DNA of 7,178 bases from an uncultured Dialister sp. (GTDB taxonomy: Bacteria > Bacillota > Negativicutes > Veillonellales > Dialisteraceae). Of this stretch, positions 1-5,800 are shown piece by piece. The stretch is from assembly GCF_900541605.1 (NCBI RefSeq), contig NZ_UQKJ01000102.1, positions 1-7,178 on the forward strand. The letters run 5' to 3'. Position 1 is the first letter of the stretch. The number at the start of each line of letters is the position of its first letter. Under the pieces are notes generated by a model that was not told the DNA's origin, did no database searches, and saw only the letters and a list, made by a program, of their open reading frames with translations. Position numbers and translations under genes: made by a program.

Positions 1-33
1 CATTAAAGCACCTTCCTCTTGGGGCCCGGCCGA
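1..33 (+). repeat. Dispersed intergenic repeat, copy of 5734-5766
   Basis: The first 33 bases resemble 5734-5766 in the same orientation: both begin CATT, share AAGC then CCTTCCT, and end in the GGGCCCGGCCG palindrome, with about seven differences. The copy may extend left beyond the window. No coding function is seen in bases 1-88. Confidence 0.7.
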
Positions 34-88
34 CCGATGAACGTATGGATTCACCAGGATAAAGGTGGATTTTCTGAGAGGAATAATA

Positions 89-179
89 AGGCGGCGCTTC
101 CCAATCTGTGCGCCGCCACCACCATTCCTCATTCGTCATCCCTAATTCCTAATTTTCCCGCGCCGCCACCTTCATTCCT
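89..179 (+). repeat. Inverted-repeat copy A with heptamer tract, overlapping the ATPase 3' end
   Basis: This segment begins AGGCGGCGCTTCCCAATC and matches the reverse complement of 7095-7178 almost base for base. The main difference is one extra 7-base unit here: four units at 125-152, read on the minus strand as TTAGGAA, TTAGGGA, TGACGAA, TGAGGAA, against three in the other copy. The core AAGGCGGCGCTTCC also occurs alone at 2034-2047. The minus-strand ATPase gene runs into this repeat and stops within it at 129-131. Confidence 0.9.
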
Positions 180-1631
180 GATTTTACAGGACTCTTCCAA
201 CAGAGTCCTCTCCATATCCTTCCTGTCAAAGCACAGGACTCCTTCTTTCGCTGCCAGGTCTTTCATGGGCTCCGTAAACCCGGAAAAGGAGAACAGGCAG
301 TACCACAGGTGGGTATCCGGTGGAACGATGAATTTTGACTGAAGTTTTCTATATACATCGGTTCCGGTTTTTTCATTACGATACTTGCATTCACCGAGGA
401 GGATCCTGGATTGGTCGGCGGAGCACGCCAGAATATCAATTTCTTCAGATGTACTCCATTTGCGTCCATTCTCCCGATGATTGACCTTATCCCACCAGCG
501 CCCGACTCTTACGAAATGAAAGGGCAGTCGATTCTCCCGGTTCATGTCACGAATCCATTCGGTACAGATTTTTTCAAAAGCGTGGGAAGCAAATTCATGG
601 AGTTTGGGTTCTACCATGTACCGGTACACCCCTTCTGCATCATTGGTTTCCAATTCTGATACGTTGGGATAAACAAAGGTATACCAGAATTGGAAATAGG
701 GATCCGTCAGATGATACAGGCCCCGCTGGCTTTTGGCCCTTTCTGCGGTAGAGGTAAGGATGGAGAATTCTCTTTCCACAATGCCCAGTTCTATCAGATT
801 TTTCAGATACACACTGATTTTGCTTTTGTCCAGTCCTGTCTTGTCATGAATAAGTGACAGCGTGGTGTTTCCCAGGGCCACTGCCTCAATGATGGCATTG
901 TATATATTCGTTTCCCGAAGTTCCTGGCGAAGGAGAAAATCGACTTCGCTGTACAGGATACTGCCTTTTTCCAGAATCCGGTGAATGATATTATGTTTCA
1001 GATCTTCCTTTCCATCGAACCGGGAAAGATAGTAGGGAATCCCCCCAAGAATGGAAAAAGCAGAAATGCGGTCTTCCAGGGACCAGTCCGGGAAGAATTG
1101 CTGGGCATCCCGAAAGGGCATGGGGTCCATCCGGTAGATTCCGGTAGCCCGCCCATAGAGAGGATTTTTTTCAGCCAGCAGTTCTTTTTCCATAAAACTC
1201 ATGGAACTGCCACAAAGGATAATCATCACATTTTCTTTCGCCAGTTCATGATCCCATACATTCTGCAGGATTGATGGAATAGCAGGATTTCCCTTACACA
1301 TGTAGGGAAATTCATCAATGACAAGAATCTTTTTCCCTTTTTCAGGTAAATCCCGAATGGACAGGATGGCTTCATCCCAGTTCCGAAACCGGCTGGTATA
1401 ACGGGAGGCCGGCATTCCAGTGGATAATAATTTAGTGGAAAATCGAGTGAGCTGCTCCGAATCCGGAGTCTCTGTGCAGGCATAAAAAACAGCGGGCTTC
1501 CCTTTGATGAACTGCGTCAGCGTTTCTGTCTTCCCGATCCGCCGCCGTCCATAAAGTACAATCAGCTCCGCAGAAGAAGAAAGATACCGGCTTTCAAGAA
1601 ACTGTAATTCATTTTTTCTTCCTATAAACAT
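129..1631 (-). CDS. Archaeal-type AAA+ ATPase with DUF234 / PD-(D/E)XK-like C-terminal domain
   Basis: A 500-residue cytoplasmic ATPase of the ATPase_2 (PF01637) plus DUF234 (PF03008) architecture. Visible parts: the N-terminal FIGRKNEL motif; Walker A GRRRIGKT at 28-35; Walker B ILVIDE at 102-107; a sensor-like LCGSS at 139-143; the family motif GGIPYYL at 196-202; a winged helix at about 243-288; and a C-terminal nuclease-like fold with EID (D399) and GECK (E414, K416), which fits a PD-(D/E)XK site. The ATG is preceded by AAGGTGAG at a sensible distance. Members are widespread and often solitary; their cellular role is poorly defined, with DNA-related or defence and mobile-element roles proposed. 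The last 16 or so residues (from about R485, Gly-rich, ending RDDE) are translated from a dispersed repeat, so the ancestral C-terminus probably ended near residue 484. ATPase identity is firm; nuclease activity is inference. Confidence 0.92.
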   Translation of the reverse strand: MFIGRKNELQFLESRYLSSSAELIVLYGRRRIGKTETLTQFIKGKPAVFYACTETPDSEQLTRFSTKLLSTGMPASRYTSRFRNWDEAILSIRDLPEKGKKILVIDEFPYMCKGNPAIPSILQNVWDHELAKENVMIILCGSSMSFMEKELLAEKNPLYGRATGIYRMDPMPFRDAQQFFPDWSLEDRISAFSILGGIPYYLSRFDGKEDLKHNIIHRILEKGSILYSEVDFLLRQELRETNIYNAIIEAVALGNTTLSLIHDKTGLDKSKISVYLKNLIELGIVEREFSILTSTAERAKSQRGLYHLTDPYFQFWYTFVYPNVSELETNDAEGVYRYMVEPKLHEFASHAFEKICTEWIRDMNRENRLPFHFVRVGRWWDKVNHRENGRKWSTSEEIDILACSADQSRILLGECKYRNEKTGTDVYRKLQSKFIVPPDTHLWYCLFSFSGFTEPMKDLAAKEGVLCFDRKDMERTLLEESCKIRNEGGGAGKLGIRDDE

Positions 1632-1642
1632 GGGCTCACCTT

Positions 1643-1685
1643 CTAATCGTAATTATACTAATCGTGATTTGTAACTATTATATCA
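1643..1685 (-). promoter_or_regulatory. Putative promoter and direct-repeat operator of the ATPase gene
   Basis: Reading on the minus strand, an extended -10 (TGATATAAT) lies at 1677-1685 and gives a leader of roughly 40 bases; the -35 around 1700-1705 is weak. A second TATAAT at 1652-1657 is flanked on both sides by the exact 8-base direct repeat ACGATTAG (1643-1650 and 1658-1665, 15-base period). Repeats astride a -10 box are a plausible repressor site. No regulator can be assigned. Confidence 0.4.
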
Positions 1686-1811
1686 CAATTACCGACGAAG
1701 GTAGATTGGCTGATATGTGGCTGTCGGCCGTTTGAACGGATAACGCCTTGAACATTGAGTTGGATAGGCCCTTCGGGCCGGATCCATCACCATCTCTCAG
1801 CCCCGTGGGCA

Positions 1812-1832
1812 GCTCTCTTCTGAGAAGAGAGC
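1812..1832. repeat. Long perfect hairpin in the left array
   Basis: GCTCTCTTCT and AGAAGAGAGC form a 10-base perfect inverted repeat around a single G, flanked by further complementary C and G. No T tract follows on either strand, so it is better read as a repeat-module stem-loop than as a terminator. Confidence 0.6.
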
Positions 1833-1842
1833 CTTCTGCAGT

Positions 1843-1900
1843 GTCATTGGCACGTTTTAGGTGCAGAGTCTTTAGGATTCCAATAGCGGCGAAGCCGCTG
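1843..1900 (+). repeat. Repeat block, inverted copy at 5595-5652
   Basis: It shares with the reverse complement of 5595-5652 the ordered pieces GTCA, TTG, CACGTTTT, AGAGTC, TTAGGATTCCAA and a GCGGC-triloop-GCCGCTG hairpin. The hairpin here is AGCGGC GAA GCCGCT at 1885-1899. About 80 percent of positions agree by eye, with small indels. Confidence 0.8.
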
Positions 1901-1905
1901 GTGCT

Positions 1906-1929
1906 CTCGATCTCGACCTCGATCTCGAT
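1906..1929 (+). repeat. Tandem hexamer CTCGAY, four units
   Basis: Units CTCGAT, CTCGAC, CTCGAT, CTCGAT run at 1906-1929, and a degenerate CTCATC follows. A short simple-sequence tract of this kind could vary in copy number by slippage. It lies between two repeat blocks and outside any gene. Confidence 0.8.
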
Positions 1930-2213
1930 CTCATCTGACGGAGGTTAGCTGATGGTGGCGCCGCAGGCTGACTCTCTTCCATCTATCGTCTATCTTCTAT
2001 TGTCTTTGCGGCGGAGCCGCTGTCGTGATTCATAAGGCGGCGCTTCCGATAGAACCAATATCCTCCGGAGTTGTAAGACCGTCATAGTCATTTATCTGGG
2101 AGATTTCTCGACTCATCGTAGCTGTAGCGATTTTAAGGACAGAGCCACATTGCATGCTGCCACCGCTCGAAATGACGGGGGGGACGGGCAGAGTCAGATG
2201 GATATGTATAGGT

Positions 2214-2313
2214 AAGCGCCGCAGGCTATTGAGCTTTCCTGATAGCTAGCAGCTAGAAGCCCCCGCCCGTTTGTACGACGCTTAGCCACCCGACACCCGG
2301 CCCGAAGGGCCTA
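2214..2313 (+). repeat. Repeat block, direct copy at 5801-5906
   Basis: The pieces AAGCGCCGCAGGC, GCTTTCCTG, GCTAGCAGCTAGAAGCCC, AGCCACCCGAYACCCGG and CCCGAAGGGCCT occur in the same order and spacing class at 5801-5906. The spacers between the conserved pieces differ. Confidence 0.85.
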
Positions 2314-2344
2314 ACCACCTGGCCACCAGATCTAGACACTGGCT

Positions 2345-2369
2345 ACTGATTCGCCGCAGGCGAATCAGT
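2345..2369. repeat. 11-base-pair hairpin with GCA loop
   Basis: ACTGATTCGCC, loop GCA, then GGCGAATCAGT form a perfect 11-base stem. The right half resembles the CGCCGCAGGCGAATC at 5804-5818. Neither side carries a T run of terminator type, so this is probably a repeat unit. Confidence 0.7.
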
Positions 2370-2439
2370 TCAAGGTCCCATCCGTTCGTACGAGCTCATT
2401 CACAAAAGCGCCACAGTCTCAGTAAAGATAATGCGGAAA

Positions 2440-2493
2440 AGCCACCCGACGGTTACTGAGTGCAGACGACTCATTGGACCGTAACGGGTGGCT
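2440..2493 (-). terminator. Putative intrinsic terminator of the zinc-site secreted protein gene
   Basis: It lies just beyond the minus-strand stop at 2514. AGCCACCCG pairs with CGGGTGGCT (9 base pairs), followed inward by CGGT/ACCG and a TGAGT/ACTCA stem around a 7-base loop. On the minus strand the outer stem ends in a short run of four T. The arm AGCCACCCGAC is the same as in the repeat modules at 2284 and 5878, so the terminator may be built from repeat sequence. Confidence 0.55.
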
Positions 2494-2513
2494 CTGAAAC
2501 CGCGAAATATTTG

Positions 2514-3203
2514 TCAAGGATTACATACCCGGCAAGGTACATATCCTTGTTCTACTGCCTCTTCTCTTGAACCGAACTCCACTCTATTTCCCGCACCTAT
2601 TTTTTTAGCCCACCTGCAGCTTTTTACATGAAATTTCATGGTTCGAGAATTTCCCACATAGTCTGAAGTAATTGGAACAGAAGCAGTATTTCTTCCGATG
2701 GCCGGATTATGGTCAGAAGAATTCTTAATCCCATTTATACTGCTCTGTACAACAGTCTGATACATATAGTTGTTTGCTTTAGTTGTACCTGGCAGCAATT
2801 CACTCTGTTTCTTTGCTATGGGCAAAGTTTGCTGATATAAAAACTCCATCAAATTGGAATCCTGCGTATTTTCCCAAGTCGGAGTTTTAAAAGTATTGAA
2901 CTCAGTGATTTCTCCATTTCTTGTGCAATGAATTTCAGCCAAATAGGCGAATTTCTGGGGATTGTCTTTGAAAGCGACATAAAATAAAGTGTCAACAAAT
3001 TTCTTCTTGGGATCCTGGGCTCCTATCCATACCAAAACAGTATCTCTATTATCGCTGCGATCCTTAGCTAAATCAACCAGATCAGCATTATAAAACAACT
3101 GTATCCCATCGTCTGAAGTGCCATAAAATACCCAATCTTTTGCATAGCAGGAAAAAGTCAGGGAAAACAATATTGTCAGACAGAATGCCAGTTTTTTCCA
3201 CAT
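2514..3203 (-). CDS. Secreted protein: surface-adhesin-E-like domain plus Ada-like zinc-binding tail
   Basis: A 229-residue exported protein. Residues 1-21 form a classical signal peptide (MWKK, hydrophobic core, cleavage after CYA). The mature N-terminus (about 23-150, beginning DWVFYGTSDDG, with VLVWIG further on) resembles the surface-adhesin E type domain (PF16747) by pattern only. A linker follows, and the last 48 residues (182-229) match the Ada-like zinc-binding module (compare PF02805): FHVKSC, then GYVPCRVC, giving H192, C196, C224 and C227 as likely metal ligands. In many bacteria this tail is fused to exported nucleases or cell-surface proteins; here no nuclease motif is visible. 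The ATG has AAAGGA 9-10 bases upstream. The gene stands alone, divergent from the ankyrin gene, with a terminator just downstream. The role is unknown; cell-envelope location is inferred from the signal peptide. Confidence 0.85.
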   Translation of the reverse strand: MWKKLAFCLTILFSLTFSCYAKDWVFYGTSDDGIQLFYNADLVDLAKDRSDNRDTVLVWIGAQDPKKKFVDTLFYVAFKDNPQKFAYLAEIHCTRNGEITEFNTFKTPTWENTQDSNLMEFLYQQTLPIAKKQSELLPGTTKANNYMYQTVVQSSINGIKNSSDHNPAIGRNTASVPITSDYVGNSRTMKFHVKSCRWAKKIGAGNRVEFGSREEAVEQGYVPCRVCNP

Positions 3204-3258
3204 AGTCCAAAATCCTTTCTTTGTCCAAAGGCAACCGGTAAAATAACTTCTTATTCAT

Positions 3259-3288
3259 AGCATACAATACAGGTAATTAAAATTTCAA
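3259..3288 (-). promoter_or_regulatory. Putative sigma-70-type promoter of the zinc-site secreted protein gene
   Basis: On the minus strand TTGAAA (3283-3288) and TATGCT (3259-3264) are separated by 18 bases, about 55 bases upstream of the ATG at 3203. The -35 is good and the -10 moderate. Confidence 0.45.
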
Positions 3289-3342
3289 CGACTATTACCT
3301 ATCAGCCCAGGAAGCTGCCTTTATAACCGGAGGAAGCGATAG

Positions 3343-3659
3343 AAGTCGAATGACTACCGTCCATTCCATTTTGCTGTTACTAAAGAATTGGGCCATAGTC
3401 CGGTACTATGCTTGTACCTGTGGGAATGAAAGAAAAATCAATAAAAGCGCACTGCTTGCCGGAAACGTGTGCTCATGCGGAATACCTTTTGGATGGAGGA
3501 ACGAAGGACCTTGGTAAGACTAATACATTCGAAGGTACTGATATATCCAACATTACTTCTGAAAAGCCAGCACGCAGAAATAGTTCCGGAGTACGTGAGG
3601 ATACGTATCTCTATCCAATTATTGAATCCTTAAAAGTATCAAAAAGGCCCGGGGAGTGA
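3343..3659 (+). pseudogene. Decayed AP2 / zinc-ribbon (HNH-associated type) gene
   Basis: Three frames read in order rebuild one conceptual protein. Frame 1 (about 3343-3411) gives FHFAVTKELGHSPVLC. Frame 2 (3413-3481) gives CTCGNERKINKSALL and then VCSCG. Frame 3 (3501-3596) gives KTNTFEGTDISNITSEK and RRNSSGVR. This is the order seen in phage and mobile-element proteins with a CxCGN...SCG zinc ribbon followed by an AP2-type DNA-binding domain, where NxSGVRGV precedes the beta-sheet of AP2. After SGVR the expected AP2 core is missing and an unrelated tail runs to a stop at 3659. At least two frameshifts and a deletion are needed, so the gene is dead. An 83-codon open frame starting at 3408 covers only the third part and has no ribosome site. 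The family call rests on motif memory, not a database hit. Confidence 0.6.
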
Positions 3660-3892
3660 TTACTTCGCAGGGTTTTTCCTATCTAATTTTAGTAACGCTT
3701 TTGGGATTCTTGCTAATAATGCATAACAGTTTTAATGATCAGCTGATAGGGTATAATAAAATATATCATTCGTTATGAGGACAATAGTTGTCCTATGGTA
3801 CTGTATAATTCTGATAGTAGGGCAGGTTCCGATAAGCTATATTTATTAAAGCTCATAATTAAACAGCGTTTATTTATAAAGGAGAGAGGCCT
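3660..3892. other. AT-rich intergenic stretch with hydrophobic open frame
   Basis: No gene is supported. An open stretch without a usable start (3626-3775, stop 3776-3778) encodes a membrane-like segment (YLILVTLLGFLLIM), which may be chance in AT-rich DNA or a further remnant. The rest holds the promoter-like sites described separately. Confidence 0.4.
3752..3809 (+). promoter_or_regulatory. Promoter-like region with palindrome
   Basis: Two perfect TATAAT hexamers (3752-3757 and 3804-3809) bracket a palindrome AGGACAA-TAG-TTGTCCT (3778-3794), about 85-140 bases upstream of the remnant signal-peptide gene. Neither has a convincing -35. The palindrome could be an operator or a 5' stem-loop. 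Confidence 0.35.
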
Positions 3893-4036
3893 TTGAAAAA
3901 AATTCTGCTTGCGCTTGGAATGGCTACGCTGCTTACTATGCCTGGGCCCTTGCAAAACTGATAGCAATGAGTATTTACTCACTGCCAGCCCGTGAATATT
4001 AATATTGGCATTGCTGAATCCGGGCGGATTGTTTAG
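3893..4036 (+). pseudogene. Remnant of a small secreted protein gene (TTG start, frameshifted)
   Basis: AAAGGAGAG at 3878-3886 is an excellent ribosome site for a TTG at 3893. The 22 codons that follow are a typical signal peptide (start codon, then KKILLALGMATLLTM) but run out of frame and stop at 3959-3961. Coding-like sequence continues by frame jumps: frame 1 supplies AWALAK, a likely cleavage region; frame 3 supplies TDSNEYLLTASP; frame 2 supplies PVNINIGIAESGRIV before a stop at 4034-4036. At least two small indels within about 60 bases would explain this. The mature part is too short to assign to a family. It lies about 106 bases upstream of the ankyrin gene and on the same strand, so its promoter could still serve that gene. 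Confidence 0.55.
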
Positions 4037-4142
4037 GGGCCCTGGTATTCCGCTTATTTCGTACCATAAATAGTATCCGATTTTAGCAGGTCTATGACGG
4101 CACAGAAAACTTGTTTTAACCTTACTGAGGGAGGAGTTTATT

Positions 4143-5219
4143 ATGATTAAGAAGGCTCTTGCGGTAACTATTGCTTTAATGTTATCTACTGGGGTGGCTT
4201 ATGCAGCACCATCCGGACAAACCGTAGAGATGGCAATTGGTTCTGGAGATATAGATACGGTTCAGGCTTTATTGGATTCAGGTCTGGATCCGAATGGTGC
4301 ATCAGGCGGCATCTCTTATTTTGACGATGCTGTGGCTTCCGGAAACAAAGATATGGTTGCTCTTTTTCTGAAGCATGGCGCTAATATCAATAGAATGATG
4401 AATGGTACAACACCTATTTGGAGCGCTCTGTTCGGAGGGAATGTGGAAATGGTAAAATTCCTGCTTGATAATGGTGCGGATCCTACAATAAAAATGTCTG
4501 GCCTTATATCTATGAAGGACTTTGCAAAGCAACTTGGAAATAAGGAACTTGTCTCTGTTCTGAACGAAGCAGAACAGAAAGGAAAGACCGCTGAAGCGGA
4601 AGAAACTAAGAAAGTTCCCTTAAAATCGCCGAGGACAGATCTTCACACATCTTTGTCCATTTTAAGTGATAAGGACATACTGGAAATTAAATCAACTGCA
4701 AAGAATTTAATTGAAGAAAAAACATTCGAGAAACGGGTCGGCTATTACCTTGGTACCAAAAATTATGCATGGCTTACTGTAAATCATGCGCCACAGAGGG
4801 TCCAATTAATTACGCCATATTCTTTAATGCGATATGCTTATTTTGTAACTGAGCGGAGTTTCATGGAACCAAGGCAGTATACCATTGATGCGATTAAAGC
4901 ACATAATGATGTGGTCTGGGTTTGGATCTGGTCTAATGCAGACAGTGATTTTATTATTGGCAACTATAATGCAGCTCCGGGAATTACAAATGTTGTGATA
5001 AAAACTAAAGATGGAAAAATTATCCAGCCCCTTGACGGCAGCACTAATACGCCGACAGATATCTTGAATGCTGCAGGCGTAACCTATGGGTCCCTCTGGG
5101 CTTTTCCCATAGAACTTTTCAGTCAGGAAAATATGCCGTTTGAAATCATTTTAGTAGATTCAGAAATGAACCGGAAGCCTTTGGAAGTTACGGCGGACAT
5201 GCTGAAAAAATTGAAATAG
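4143..5219 (+). CDS. Secreted ankyrin-repeat protein with unrecognised C-terminal domain
   Basis: A 358-residue exported protein with a strong ribosome site (AGGGAGGAG, 4128-4136) before the ATG. The signal peptide is residues 1-21 or 22 (MIKK, hydrophobic core, cleavage near VAYA). Three clear ankyrin repeats follow at about 26-56, 57-88 and 89-121, with hallmarks such as VQALLDSGLDPN, VALFLKHGANIN and VKFLLDNGADP, and a degenerate fourth to about 145. A charged linker (about 145-165, EQKGKTAEAEETKK) leads to a C-terminal region of nearly 200 residues, rich in aromatics and predicted strands (VVWVWIWSNAD, then NVVIKTKDGKII), that I do not recognise. Ankyrin repeats mediate protein binding, so an envelope or secreted binding role is inferred. 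The gene is AT-rich compared with the flanking ATPase and peptidase genes, which suggests acquisition. A 73-residue gene begins 25 bases after the stop. Confidence 0.88.
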   Translation: MIKKALAVTIALMLSTGVAYAAPSGQTVEMAIGSGDIDTVQALLDSGLDPNGASGGISYFDDAVASGNKDMVALFLKHGANINRMMNGTTPIWSALFGGNVEMVKFLLDNGADPTIKMSGLISMKDFAKQLGNKELVSVLNEAEQKGKTAEAEETKKVPLKSPRTDLHTSLSILSDKDILEIKSTAKNLIEEKTFEKRVGYYLGTKNYAWLTVNHAPQRVQLITPYSLMRYAYFVTERSFMEPRQYTIDAIKAHNDVVWVWIWSNADSDFIIGNYNAAPGITNVVIKTKDGKIIQPLDGSTNTPTDILNAAGVTYGSLWAFPIELFSQENMPFEIILVDSEMNRKPLEVTADMLKKLK

Positions 5220-5244
5220 ACTGTTTTATGAAGGGAGTATTTTT

Positions 5245-5466
5245 TTGCATAACTTAATAAATGCCGCTAAAGCCCTGGGCATCAAGCTCACCATCTCCGA
5301 CTTCGACGATCTCCGGAGGGAATACTGCTTTTCCTGGAAGGACCAGCATGTGTACGTGGTCCTGTCCAATGAAAAAAAGCTCCCCGTCCGGCTGAAACTG
5401 GAAGCGGAGCACAGGGATGGGGAGTTTAGGGATAAACTGCTGCAACTGATGGATGAAATCGGGTGA
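5245..5466 (+). CDS. Small hypothetical protein (73 residues, TTG start)
   Basis: An open frame of 73 residues starts at TTG, with AAGGGAG at 5231-5237, 7 bases upstream. No in-frame ATG exists until near the end, so TTG is the only reasonable start. The product is soluble and charged: MHNLINAAKALGIKL, a DFDDLRREYCFSW centre, a two-strand-like stretch HVYVVLSNEKKLPVRLKLE, and an acidic C-terminal helix ending LLQLMDEIG. It has no signal peptide or membrane segment. It lies 25 bases after the ankyrin gene and is likely co-transcribed. Its codons are more GC-rich than those of the ankyrin gene, so the two may have different origins. No family recognised; coding is supported by the ribosome site, codon use and compact spacing. 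Confidence 0.65.
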   Translation: MHNLINAAKALGIKLTISDFDDLRREYCFSWKDQHVYVVLSNEKKLPVRLKLEAEHRDGEFRDKLLQLMDEIG

Positions 5467-5473
5467 GTGGCTG

Positions 5474-5495
5474 GCTATACGTGCGACCGTATGGC
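5474..5495. repeat. Stem-loop immediately after the 73-residue gene
   Basis: GCTATACG, loop TGCGAC, then CGTATGGC form an 8-pair stem with one G-U, beginning 7 bases after the stop. No T tract follows, so termination is uncertain. The loop part belongs to the CGTNYGNACG-like module family. Confidence 0.5.
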
Positions 5496-5496
5496 G

Positions 5497-5517
5497 CCTT
5501 GAGCCTTGAGCCTTGAG
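5497..5517 (+). repeat. Tandem heptamer CCTTGAG, three units
   Basis: Three exact CCTTGAG units run end to end. A degenerate single copy (CCTTGAACATTGAG) occurs at 1746-1759 in the left array in the equivalent module position. Confidence 0.8.
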
Positions 5518-5556
5518 CTGAATCGCTCCGCGGCTGAGCCGTTTCTTCCTGACTTA

Positions 5557-5580
5557 ACCTCCCCCCTCTAAAGAGGGAGG
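5557..5580. repeat. C-rich/G-rich hairpin
   Basis: The left arm, C-rich and ending in TCT, pairs with AGAGGGAGG across a minimal loop, with three extra C bulged. No clear T run follows. It could weakly terminate transcription from the ankyrin operon. Confidence 0.5.
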
Positions 5581-5594
5581 GTTGGTGGGTGCTT

Positions 5595-5652
5595 CAGCGG
5601 CTTTGCCGCAGTTGGAATCCTAACGACTCTATCCCCAAAACGTGCAATTGAC
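5595..5652 (-). repeat. Repeat block, inverted copy of 1843-1900
   Basis: The reverse complement carries CACGTTTTGGGG, AGAGTCGTTAGGATTCCAA and GCGGC AAA GCCGCTG in the same order as 1843-1900. The hairpin loop differs (AAA here, GAA there) while the stem is kept. Confidence 0.8.
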
Positions 5653-5679
5653 TCAGCACAAGGCTCCCTTTTCCAAAGG

Positions 5680-5703
5680 CAGAGGTCTTGCATAGGACCT
5701 CTG
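5680..5703. repeat. 8-base-pair perfect hairpin
   Basis: CAGAGGTC and GACCTCTG flank an 8-base loop (TTGCATAG). It is followed by GAGCCGGGCCC rather than T residues, so it is taken as a repeat stem-loop. Confidence 0.6.
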
Positions 5704-5733
5704 AGCCGGGCCCAAGTTGGCGCTTTTTCTGCA

Positions 5734-5766
5734 CATTGAAGCGCCTTCCTTTCAGGGCCCGGCCGG
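5734..5766 (+). repeat. Dispersed repeat, copy of 1-33
   Basis: It shares the CATT.AAGC.CCTTCCT start and the GGGCCCGGCCG end with bases 1-33 in the same orientation. Confidence 0.7.
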
Positions 5767-5800
5767 AATGCTCCCCAACGGGGTGAGGGATTCTAATGGA

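Larger units (their letters stand above)
1718..2439. repeat. Non-coding mosaic of intergenic repeat modules (left array)
   Basis: About 720 bases with no convincing gene; the open frames have repeat-derived composition and no ribosome site. It is built of short modules that recur in the window: GTGGCTG plus a CGTT..AACG hairpin (1718-1739), CGCCTTGA (1744-1751), the palindrome GGCCCTTCGGGCC (1768-1780), a long hairpin (1812-1832), a block inverted relative to 5595-5652 (1843-1900), 6-base tandem units (1906-1929), a pyrimidine-rich tract (about 1973-2007), the GCGGCGCTTCC core (2037-2047) and a block directly repeated at 5801-5906 (2214-2313). Confidence 0.75.

Noticed and set aside
411..1274. 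Plus-strand open frames opposite the ATPase gene
   Set aside because: They are antisense shadows of a gene with intact Walker A and B motifs.
1748..1948. 66-codon plus-strand open frame in the left array
   Set aside because: It consists of repeat modules and a CTCGAY tract, has no ribosome site, and its protein resembles nothing.
3640..3680. Terminator after the AP2 remnant
   Set aside because: A CCC/GGG pair with A- and T-rich flanks is present, but the stem is too short and interrupted to support a call.
3626..3778. Open frame with a transmembrane-like helix
   Set aside because: The only start is a GTG with a misplaced ribosome site, and a hydrophobic run is expected by chance in such AT-rich DNA; kept only as a note.
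3773..3982. 69-codon minus-strand open frame
   Set aside because: It overlaps the remnant signal-peptide gene, which has a strong ribosome site on the other strand; the minus-strand frame has no recognisable features.
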